Below are positions 50,215-57,977 of a DNA stretch of 64,000 nucleotides, in pieces (within the stretch, counting starts at the first letter, position 1; every line of letters starts with the position of its first letter). The stretch lies in NCBI RefSeq assembly GCF_037861325.1, contig NZ_JAFELW010000002.1; one strand, 5' to 3'. Source of the stretch: Riemerella anatipestifer_F. Lineage in GTDB: Bacteria; Bacteroidota; Bacteroidia; Flavobacteriales; Weeksellaceae. Made by a program: the position numbers and the translations under genes. The notes under the pieces were generated by a model. It searched no databases. It was not told the origin of the DNA and was given only the letters and a program-made list of their open reading frames with translations.

Positions 50215-52725
50215 TTAATCTTTTTTATCAAAAATTGATTTCAGTTTATCCCGCCATCTGATGATTAAAGGTTCTTGGTAATTTTTATCTTCATCAAAAT
50301 AACCATAGCCGTAGCCATAGCCATAGCCGTAGCCGTAGCCGTAGCCGTAGCCCTGATTGGTAGAATAATCATTATATACCAAACCTAAATGCTTAATTTC
50401 ATGATTATGATATTTTTCTATAACCATTTTAAGCATATACTTCTCTGTATATTCATGACGCACAACATAAATATTAGCATCGGTATGCTTCATCAATTCA
50501 AAAGAATCTGCCACTAAACCAACGGGAGGGGAGTCTATAATAATAAAGTCATAATCTTTTCTAAGATCCTCTATAAACTGAATATTTTTATCACTCATTA
50601 ATAACTCTGAAGGATTAGGTGGGATAGGTCCTGAGGTAGCTACATACAGTGTAGATATCTGTGTTTTATTAATAATCTGTTCTAAAGAAATTTCTCCCGT
50701 CAAGAAATTAGAAATACCATATTTATTGTTAATGTTAAAGTCTCCAAATATTTTTGGTTTTCGCAGATCCATTCCCAATAATATAGTTTTTTTTCCGCTT
50801 AACGCTAGAACAGAAGCTATGTTTATAGATGTGTAGGTCTTACCTTCCCCACTAATAGAAGAAGTTGCCAATATTACTTTACCACCTTCTTTTTTATCAT
50901 CATATAAAAACCTTAAGTTAGACCTCACTCCTCTAAAAGCTTCTGCTACAGAAGACTTAGGTTGCTGAATAACAGTAAGATTATTTTCATTGGTGTTTTT
51001 ACCAATAACTCCTAGCAAAGGTATTTTAGTAGCATTAATAACCTCTTTAATATTTCTTACCTTGTTGTCTAGAAGAGATCCTATGAGCAATATAAGAAAT
51101 GGTACAGACAATAACCCTCCTATAAGAGCTATTCCAAACATAGAGGTATTAGGTCCTACAGGACCCTGTCCAAGGTTTTTAGCCCAATCCAAAACAGTTA
51201 TATCAGACTGTCCCACAGCAAGACGCATCTCAGCCTTAGCCTGCTCTGACAGCAACGTATTATATGTTGTCTCATTGATTGAGTATCCTCGCTCTGCATC
51301 AATTAATTTTTGTTCTTTAAGAGGAAGTTTTCTAATATCATTTTCATACTGTAATAGCTCTGCATCTAGCTTTTCTATATCATTCAGATACATACTATAA
51401 TAATTCCCCACAACCCCAGAAGATTTACCTCTTGCTTCTCTAATGAGACGATTGATTTCCTTCATAGGCTCAGAATTTGGCGTATAGATTGTCCTCATCT
51501 CCTCTCTCTTTTGTATAAGAGCTTTTAGCTCCGCAACGGAGGCCATAAAGTTACCATCTTCTACACCTGCAGCATTGATATTAATTACTTCATCTAAGTT
51601 TTTATTCATGGAATTCCTAATACTATTAAGGGCAGAAATACGAGTTAGTAAATCAGCTTTTCTCTTTTCTACATCCTTTATTTTCTCCATGATAGACGCA
51701 ACCCCACCTTCAACATCAACAATGTTTTCATTTATTTTAACCCCATTAAGACTTTGTGCAGACGAATCTAGCTTTATTTTTACACTATCTAAATTTCTCT
51801 TTATAAAAGCAACTGTGTTTTTATCTACTAAACTTTTATCTTGTTTTCTCTTTTCTATAAGCTCTTTAATTGTACTATTCAAAAAGTTAACTGTAGAACT
51901 TAAATTAGGTCCCTTCTTTGAAATTGTCATAATAGAAGGTAACTCCTTATCAAACTCTACATTAATACTACTTATGTTTTCTCTAACTTTTTGATCTATA
52001 CTCCTTAAAGTAACCGTTACATTATCATAATTTATACTAGGCGACACAGGGTTTTTTACAAGTCTAAATTTAAAGTATGGCGTCTCATACCATTCATTTA
52101 GTTTTACAGTTTTTTTATTATTCCCTTTATTCTCCTGAGTTCCTGACAACACATGAAAATCTTCAGTTTTATAACTATATAATGTACTAGATATAACCTC
52201 CGGTAAGTTTATTATGTAGGAATCCCCTCCTTTAGGCACAAAAGTAACCGGAGTATTTATTGACTGAAGATGCTCTTTATCTATTTCCACAAAAAACGGA
52301 GCGTCATTTTTATCCAAAAATGTACTTTTAAGCTTACCAGACGTACTGTAATCAATATATAAATCTAATTTTCTTGTAATAAATTCGTTATGTGTTCTAG
52401 ATAAAAGTAGTTTTTTCACATAAAGCCCGTCCTGATTTCCACTTTGCCCCCATATGAAATTGATAGACTGACTAGGAGCCAAATAACTTGCTGTATTATT
52501 GGAAACACTCAAGGAAATAGAAGACTCATAAATATACTGTACATAATATTTTTTATAGATATAACTAACAATATATCCGAGTACTCCCAATAGTAAAAAC
52601 CAGTACCAGCTCTTTATTATTTTTCTTATAAAAAACTCCACATTGAAAAAGTCAAAAGTCCCAACTTTTGACTTTTCAGGTTGTATATTAGAAGATGTCT
52701 TTTGTCCTACTTTATCTGGTATCAT
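50215..52725 (-). CDS. wzc: Wzc-type polysaccharide co-polymerase and tyrosine autokinase
   Basis: An 836-residue inner membrane protein that controls chain length and export of capsule or exopolysaccharide. First membrane helix near 35-55 (SWYWFLLLGVLGYIVSYIYK), a long periplasmic, coiled-coil part, and a second helix near 538-560 (GIALIGGLLSVPFLILLIGS). The cytoplasmic BY-kinase has Walker A SSISGEGKTYTSINIASVLA, Walker A' LLGMDLRKPKIFG and Walker B FIIIDSPPVGLVADSFEL. The tyrosine tail is an unusual run of alternating Tyr-Gly (nine or so pairs) near residue 795-812, encoded by a hexanucleotide tandem repeat. It follows wza by 4 bp. Confidence 0.95.
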   Translation of the reverse strand: MIPDKVGQKTSSNIQPEKSKVGTFDFFNVEFFIRKIIKSWYWFLLLGVLGYIVSYIYKKYYVQYIYESSISLSVSNNTASYLAPSQSINFIWGQSGNQDGLYVKKLLLSRTHNEFITRKLDLYIDYSTSGKLKSTFLDKNDAPFFVEIDKEHLQSINTPVTFVPKGGDSYIINLPEVISSTLYSYKTEDFHVLSGTQENKGNNKKTVKLNEWYETPYFKFRLVKNPVSPSINYDNVTVTLRSIDQKVRENISSINVEFDKELPSIMTISKKGPNLSSTVNFLNSTIKELIEKRKQDKSLVDKNTVAFIKRNLDSVKIKLDSSAQSLNGVKINENIVDVEGGVASIMEKIKDVEKRKADLLTRISALNSIRNSMNKNLDEVININAAGVEDGNFMASVAELKALIQKREEMRTIYTPNSEPMKEINRLIREARGKSSGVVGNYYSMYLNDIEKLDAELLQYENDIRKLPLKEQKLIDAERGYSINETTYNTLLSEQAKAEMRLAVGQSDITVLDWAKNLGQGPVGPNTSMFGIALIGGLLSVPFLILLIGSLLDNKVRNIKEVINATKIPLLGVIGKNTNENNLTVIQQPKSSVAEAFRGVRSNLRFLYDDKKEGGKVILATSSISGEGKTYTSINIASVLALSGKKTILLGMDLRKPKIFGDFNINNKYGISNFLTGEISLEQIINKTQISTLYVATSGPIPPNPSELLMSDKNIQFIEDLRKDYDFIIIDSPPVGLVADSFELMKHTDANIYVVRHEYTEKYMLKMVIEKYHNHEIKHLGLVYNDYSTNQGYGYGYGYGYGYGYGYGYFDEDKNYQEPLIIRWRDKLKSIFDKKD
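50307..50352. repeat. Hexanucleotide tandem repeat in wzc
   Basis: About 7-8 units of CCGTAG/CCATAG on the plus strand, coding for the Tyr-Gly run near the Wzc C-terminus. Units are nearly identical and mostly differ at one base, so slippage could change the tyrosine count in frame. Confidence 0.8.
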
Positions 52726-52729
52726 AATT

Positions 52730-53614
52730 CTAAAATCTTGAAATTAACAAGTATACGGAAAGTGCTGTTGTTATAAGAGAAACACCCGTCGTTAGAGTTT
52801 GCAACGGCTCCTTACCAAATCCATATAAACTTTTAGATCGAGTATTAAAGTATATCACATCTCCATTTTGAACCCAATAATAGGGTGAATTTATAATATC
52901 ATCTCTTGTTAAGTCTAGTGTGACCTTTTTAATACCCTCCGGATATTTTCTTTGCAAAACAATATGCCGCTTATCAATCGTTCTATTAAGTCCACCATTT
53001 TGAGCCAAAGCCTCTGTAATACTAAGCATATTAGTATAAGATCTTTTTTCTCCTGTAAGTTCTCCCCCATCTTCTATATCACTTAACATATAATAAGTAA
53101 TACCATCTGTATTGAGCCTTACTTGAGATTTCCCTTCTATAAAATTCTCATTAACACGAGATTGTATTTCTGTCTCTATATCCTCAATAGTTCTACCTAC
53201 AGCCTTTATCTCTCCTATCCCCATTATATCTATATTACCTCTAGAGTTAACCTTTAATCCATTAAAGTAAAAATTTCTATTACCTCCTATTTTCCCTCCT
53301 GTTCCTACAGTACCTCCTCCTGAAGCACCTCCTCCTGTTATCCCTACACTCCCCACATTTCCATTCTCCCCACCAGAGGTATTAAAACGAGAGTAAAACT
53401 GAGCTGCATCTCCCTTAGGGGTAGTTACTATATTGAGATTGAGAATATCTGCTTTGGTTACTCGATAAACTTCATTACTATACGGAATTAAACCTTCTTC
53501 ATTAAGAACTAAATGCTCATTTGGTTGCTGATATCTAACTTCCTTTGTGGTTAAACACGAGGTTGTCAAAACAGCAACTAACGACAACAATAAATATACT
53601 TTCATTTTATTCAT
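52730..53614 (-). CDS. Wza-type polysaccharide export lipoprotein
   Basis: A 294-residue outer membrane or periplasmic export protein. Lipobox SCLTT (Cys20). The polysaccharide-export domain begins at YRVTKADILNLNIVTTPKGD near 50 and continues after an interruption. A glycine-rich insert (NTSGGENGNVGSVGITGGGA, about 79-112) breaks the usual domain. SLBB-like segments follow (YYMLSDIEDGGELTGEKRSY; LSITEALAQNGGLNRTIDKR), and a C-terminal helix (LITTALSVYLLISRF) may be the membrane segment. It is coupled to wzc (4-bp gap). Confidence 0.9.
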   Translation of the reverse strand: MNKMKVYLLLSLVAVLTTSCLTTKEVRYQQPNEHLVLNEEGLIPYSNEVYRVTKADILNLNIVTTPKGDAAQFYSRFNTSGGENGNVGSVGITGGGASGGGTVGTGGKIGGNRNFYFNGLKVNSRGNIDIMGIGEIKAVGRTIEDIETEIQSRVNENFIEGKSQVRLNTDGITYYMLSDIEDGGELTGEKRSYTNMLSITEALAQNGGLNRTIDKRHIVLQRKYPEGIKKVTLDLTRDDIINSPYYWVQNGDVIYFNTRSKSLYGFGKEPLQTLTTGVSLITTALSVYLLISRF

Positions 53615-53640
53615 CTGTTATTTTTTACAAAAATATGGTT

Positions 53641-54747
53641 TTAATTTTTCATTTTAATAATAATCCTAGGTATATAAGCCCCTAGAAAGCCTAATGCTAA
53701 TACTATAAACAAAAGTAAATTAATATTAGTATGCCTTAAAAAATAAGTTACAGAAACTACAAACAGATAATAACATATAATATAGAATGTAGCTCTTTTA
53801 TGCGAAAGCCCCAGATCTAAAAGCTTATGATGTATATGATTTTTATCCGCTTCCATAGGCGATTTTTTGTTCATTAGCCTTATTATTATAACATTAAGTG
53901 TATCTACCATAGGCAGTATAAGGATAGAAAATGCTACAACTGGTGTTGTATCAAGATGGTATCTAGGAACATTCAACTTTCCTTTATACATAAATATATC
54001 AATAAAATATATTGCTGTAAACGCCAATAAAAATCCCATGATCATAGAACCTGTATCTCCCATAAATATTTTCTTACTTCTATCCGATAAATTATAGTAT
54101 AAAAAACCTACTAAAGAACCTATTATGATACTACACAGAATAATCATAGGATAGTTATATTCTCCCAATCTATAGTAACTAACACCAAATATTATACTAC
54201 AAAAGATAGAGTAAAATCCTGCCAGACCATCTATTCCATCTATCAAGTTAAATGAATTTATCATAATAATGATAGTAACAATGGAAAAAATAATACTAAC
54301 CAAATAAGGTAATTCATAAATATTAAATAATCCGAACAAACTTCTTATCCTAACATCCGAACCTATAACTATAAGTGTAGCCACCACTATTTGGGCTAAT
54401 AGTTTTTTATAAGCTCTCATTACTACAATATCATCCATAACACCTACATAGAGTAATATGATAAGTGTAGGGAACAAAAACTTATACATATCAAATAACT
54501 CATAAGCAAATATAGGTGCAGTAATACCAATAGCATAAAAAATTGCGACTCCCCCCAAATTAGGTATTTTCCTTGCATGAGAACTTCGTATCCCTGGCTC
54601 ATCCATCAAATTTTTTCTTTTTGATATTTTGAGTATTGTAGGAATTGTTCTATAACTAAGTAAACTAGATAAGAGTATAGCTCCTATCAATTTAAAATAA
54701 AATAGAGGCAAACCCAAGTTGTATAAAAATTTTTCCAATACATCCAT
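53641..54747 (-). CDS. WecA-like undecaprenyl-phosphate sugar-1-phosphate transferase
   Basis: A 368-residue polytopic enzyme (about ten helices) of the MraY/WecA family that loads the first sugar phosphate on the lipid carrier at the start of glycan repeat assembly. Signatures: RSSHARKIPNLGGVAIFYA, VGVMDDIVVMRAYKKLLAQI (DD near 102), NSFNLIDGIDGLAGFYS, and KIFMGDTGSMIMGFLLAFTA. The end has LPMVDTLNVIIIRLMNKKSP and the HIHHKLLDLG motif characteristic of the WecA branch. It heads the Wza-Wzc end of the locus. Confidence 0.93.
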   Translation of the reverse strand: MDVLEKFLYNLGLPLFYFKLIGAILLSSLLSYRTIPTILKISKRKNLMDEPGIRSSHARKIPNLGGVAIFYAIGITAPIFAYELFDMYKFLFPTLIILLYVGVMDDIVVMRAYKKLLAQIVVATLIVIGSDVRIRSLFGLFNIYELPYLVSIIFSIVTIIIMINSFNLIDGIDGLAGFYSIFCSIIFGVSYYRLGEYNYPMIILCSIIIGSLVGFLYYNLSDRSKKIFMGDTGSMIMGFLLAFTAIYFIDIFMYKGKLNVPRYHLDTTPVVAFSILILPMVDTLNVIIIRLMNKKSPMEADKNHIHHKLLDLGLSHKRATFYIICYYLFVVSVTYFLRHTNINLLLFIVLALGFLGAYIPRIIIKMKN

Positions 54748-54773
54748 ATATATTAATTATCAATATATTTTAG

Positions 54774-55898
54774 CTACCATAAATAATTCCTATAAACATC
54801 TATTACATATCCTGCTCTAGATTGGAAGCTCGCGTACACAAAGTAATAAAAAATAACAAAGCAAACAATCACTAAATGTAAATATTTTTTATGTTTTTCT
54901 GTCTCTACCGCAGCAACTATATTTGGTAACACCATAACTATAAATATCATATATATCATAGCCAATCTCGAAGAGAATATAGGGCTCCCTCTAAATATAA
55001 AATACAAACACATTCCAAACACAGATAAATTTCTCATGTATTCATAATAAGGAATCTTTTCACACGTCTCTTTGTTATAAACTATCAAGAAATAGCTATA
55101 AAAAACAATCATCAAATCCGTAAAGCTTATTCTCCCGGTATCACTATTCTCTATCATTTCATAAGCAGAAAATCCCTCATAAACTTCTGCTGGAGCAAGT
55201 GTATCAAAAACCGAAAAATATTGATATAACTGAAACGGTGATAAAATAGCACTAATAACCAGAGCTACAATAATTCTTGTTTTAGTTAGTGGAATTAAAA
55301 CTACCCAATACGCAAAAATGAAAAATATAGCAGACTTATGAAATCCCATTGCCAAATATACCATCAACAGAAACAAAGGTAAATTTCTCTTTTTTATAAA
55401 ATAAAAAGAAAAAAGAAGAATAGACATTGAGACCGCTTGTCTCATATGCCCCCCATCGGCAGTAAAATAAGAAGGGAACATGTAAAGCAATAAACTCAAC
55501 GATGGATAAACCACCGCATTCTCAAATGTGAAATATTTAGGAATTATTGAAAATAAAGCAATTACGAATGTGAAAATAAAAAAAGGAAAACCGAAGTCAT
55601 AAACATATTTTCCTACCAAAACATAAAGCCACTCTACATCTAACCTCTCACTACTAGAAAAAAAAGCTTTACTATAAACCGTCGTATATGCTGTACTCTG
55701 ACCAAAATATTCATACATCTGAACATATGCTCCATAGTCTGCACCAATCCACTCTCTAAATCCCACTAGCAATACCATTATGAATACAACAGCCCACACA
55801 GCTTTATAATTCTTATAATTATACACCTCTAAAAAACTAAAGGCAATAAGAGCCAAAGTAACTGCTGTAAATACAGGATGTAATAAAACAATATTCAT
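54774..55898 (-). CDS. EpsG-family (Wzy-like) polysaccharide polymerase
   Basis: A 374-residue membrane protein with about ten helices. Features of EpsG: VGFREWIGADYGAYVQMYEY near 45-65, ERLDVEWLYVLVGKYVYDFG near 84-104, and DGGHMRQAVSMSILLFSFYF near 150-170. EpsG proteins join repeat units into the polymer, as Wzy does. Gene context (initiating transferase, Wza, Wzc, glycosyltransferase) supports the role. Polymer chemistry is unknown. Confidence 0.85.
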   Translation of the reverse strand: MNIVLLHPVFTAVTLALIAFSFLEVYNYKNYKAVWAVVFIMVLLVGFREWIGADYGAYVQMYEYFGQSTAYTTVYSKAFFSSSERLDVEWLYVLVGKYVYDFGFPFFIFTFVIALFSIIPKYFTFENAVVYPSLSLLLYMFPSYFTADGGHMRQAVSMSILLFSFYFIKKRNLPLFLLMVYLAMGFHKSAIFFIFAYWVVLIPLTKTRIIVALVISAILSPFQLYQYFSVFDTLAPAEVYEGFSAYEMIENSDTGRISFTDLMIVFYSYFLIVYNKETCEKIPYYEYMRNLSVFGMCLYFIFRGSPIFSSRLAMIYMIFIVMVLPNIVAAVETEKHKKYLHLVIVCFVIFYYFVYASFQSRAGYVIDVYRNYLW

Positions 55899-55907
55899 TG
55901 TTGGTAA

Positions 55908-56900
55908 TTAGTGAATTAGCCTTCTTAAAATTTTATCTAACCCTAACAAATAAAACAGATAATAAATCTGTTTTTTAACTGACAAAGATACGAGATAATT
56001 CTTTCCAAATCTACGATAACCAAGTATTTCTTTCTTAGAAATAGCTCGCTCAGAGAGAAAAGCATTTAACTTTTGAGATAATTGCTTATACAATTCATCA
56101 TCTTTAACAAATGCTAAATAGGCTAGAAAAGTATAAAAACCCTCTAAAATCTGAAACCCTTTTAGCTCTTCTTTTTTATGCTTATAGAGTGAGTTTTCAA
56201 AAACATTTTCCACATCTTCTACCGCTTTTAAAATATCCAAACCTTTCTCTGTATGGGTTTTAGTGATAGAATCCGTTCGTTCTAAATATTGATAATGATA
56301 GGTTTGAGTTTGGGCAACAACTTTACACTCTAACAATAATTGAGGAATAAGTTGTATATCCTCAAAATGAACTCCTTTTTTAAATCTTTTATTCTGAAAT
56401 AAACTACGATGAAACAATTTATTACAAGCAAAATAGCTCATATCAGAGAAAACGGAAAAATGTTCTTCTAAAACTATTTTTTCGGGCATATTAGGTATTT
56501 GTGTGAGTAACTGAGTGACCTCTCCAGCTTCATTCACTTTTTGTAGATTACATATTACCATTTCTGCTCGGTGCTTCGTTGCAAGATGATACATCTCTTC
56601 GAACATTGTTTCTCTCACAAAATCATCGCTATCTACAAAGCCTATATACTCACCATTAGCCTGTTCTAAACCAAAGTTTCTAGCATCGCTCAATCCCCCA
56701 TTTTCCTTTTGGAATGCCTTTATTTTATTAGGATACTTATCTTCATACTCAGTAATAATAGACTGAGAGCCATCTTTGCTTCCATCATTTACCACGATAA
56801 TTTCAATATCCTCTAATGTTTGGTTGACCAAAGAATCCAAACACTTTTTTAAAAAGCGTTCAACATTATAAACAGGAACAATAACGGAAACTTTCTTCAT
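55908..56900 (-). CDS. family 2 glycosyltransferase of the capsule locus
   Basis: A 330-residue GT-A glycosyltransferase: KVSVIVPVYNVERFLKKCLD at the start, IEIIVVNDGSKDGSQSI near 32, GGLSDARNFGLEQANGEYIG near 69, FVDSDDF (DxD), and acceptor-side sequences to about 215. The C-terminal ~100 residues are helical. It adds a sugar to the repeat unit. Only one such transferase is visible here, so the polymer is either simple or assembled with enzymes coded elsewhere. Confidence 0.9.
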   Translation of the reverse strand: MKKVSVIVPVYNVERFLKKCLDSLVNQTLEDIEIIVVNDGSKDGSQSIITEYEDKYPNKIKAFQKENGGLSDARNFGLEQANGEYIGFVDSDDFVRETMFEEMYHLATKHRAEMVICNLQKVNEAGEVTQLLTQIPNMPEKIVLEEHFSVFSDMSYFACNKLFHRSLFQNKRFKKGVHFEDIQLIPQLLLECKVVAQTQTYHYQYLERTDSITKTHTEKGLDILKAVEDVENVFENSLYKHKKEELKGFQILEGFYTFLAYLAFVKDDELYKQLSQKLNAFLSERAISKKEILGYRRFGKNYLVSLSVKKQIYYLFYLLGLDKILRRLIH

Positions 56901-56901
56901 A

Positions 56902-57966
56902 CTATTTTAAAAACCTAGGGTTCAAAAGCCCCTTTTTAGCGTTATGATAATCCTTCTCAGCACAAGGCAAACATTTTAAAATATCATCGTCATTTCCGAA
57001 ATACCATAATCCACTAAAGGTGTCTCTCTTAAAAGTATAATCTTGATTATTGATTACCACTAAATAATTTTCGTACTGGCGTTCTTTAGGATGAGTTTTC
57101 TGTATACTAAGACCTTCTAAAAAATACCAAATCATTTGGGCAATAAGTTGATTGTAAATTAAATGAGAAGCATCTATATTTACATTAAACAGACCAAAAG
57201 CCCTTAAGTTTTCACCTAAGCCTATTTCTTTCATATAGGCACAAATTTCCCTCTTATTCAACCCGTTAACTTGAGCGTGAAAAGAAAACTCTCCACTAAA
57301 ACTCTCCACCGCATCAGCACTAAGACTTACCACTTCTGCCCTTCTTAAGAAAGGCTCCGCCAAATCTGTGTTATTCATCATATCAGCGAGCCTTAACACT
57401 TCAAAATCTATCTCTTTAAGTACAGAAACTGAATGAGGTTCGTTCAAATGTTTTTGATAACCTAAATGATAATAATTCTTCAGTGAAGGTTCGCTCAATA
57501 TTTTTGATACAAAATTTCGCTCGTTGATACCCTCCTTCACATCTTCCAAATGTATAAACGAGTTGATTTGTGTATAGGAAATTTTATTTTTATGATTTTT
57601 TACCGCAGCATATAACGAAAGAGCCAAATCATTGCTACCACCAATAACTATAGGTAATGCTCCTTCGGCGATACATTTAGAAACAATTTCAGCAACAATA
57701 TACTGAGTGTCTTCCAATGATTTTCCTGATATTAAATCTCCTAAATCACAAATAGGAAAGTTAAAATCATTCTTAGAAAGTTGATATAAACATTTTCTTA
57801 CTGCACTAAAATCCCTCGCCACCGCAGAACCTCCTGCACCTCTATCATCAGAGCAAAATAATAGCACTACTCCACCTTCTTTTATCTCATTACATACCAA
57901 ACTACCCAGTTGCCATGGTTTATAATCTCCTAAAGGAAAAGGCTTTACAATCTCTTCAATAGTCAT
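56902..57966 (-). CDS. arginase/formimidoylglutamase-fold protein with degenerate metal site
   Basis: A 354-residue ureohydrolase-fold protein, usually annotated as formimidoylglutamase or arginase in flavobacteria. The Mn-binding motifs are altered: the GGDHS motif reads IVIGGSNDLALSL, the DAHxD motif reads QINSFIHLEDVKEG, and the SxDxDxxDP motif reads VVSLSADAVESFSG. Of the usual aspartates and histidines almost none remain, so classical hydrolysis is unlikely. It sits 11 bp behind topA and ahead of the capsule glycosyltransferase. The role may be structural or a different chemistry; unresolved. Confidence 0.7.
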   Translation of the reverse strand: MTIEEIVKPFPLGDYKPWQLGSLVCNEIKEGGVVLLFCSDDRGAGGSAVARDFSAVRKCLYQLSKNDFNFPICDLGDLISGKSLEDTQYIVAEIVSKCIAEGALPIVIGGSNDLALSLYAAVKNHKNKISYTQINSFIHLEDVKEGINERNFVSKILSEPSLKNYYHLGYQKHLNEPHSVSVLKEIDFEVLRLADMMNNTDLAEPFLRRAEVVSLSADAVESFSGEFSFHAQVNGLNKREICAYMKEIGLGENLRAFGLFNVNIDASHLIYNQLIAQMIWYFLEGLSIQKTHPKERQYENYLVVINNQDYTFKRDTFSGLWYFGNDDDILKCLPCAEKDYHNAKKGLLNPRFLK

Positions 57967-57977
57967 GAATATTTGTA

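Noticed and set aside
50307..50352. CRISPR-like array
   Set aside because: Six-base in-frame coding repeat without spacers.
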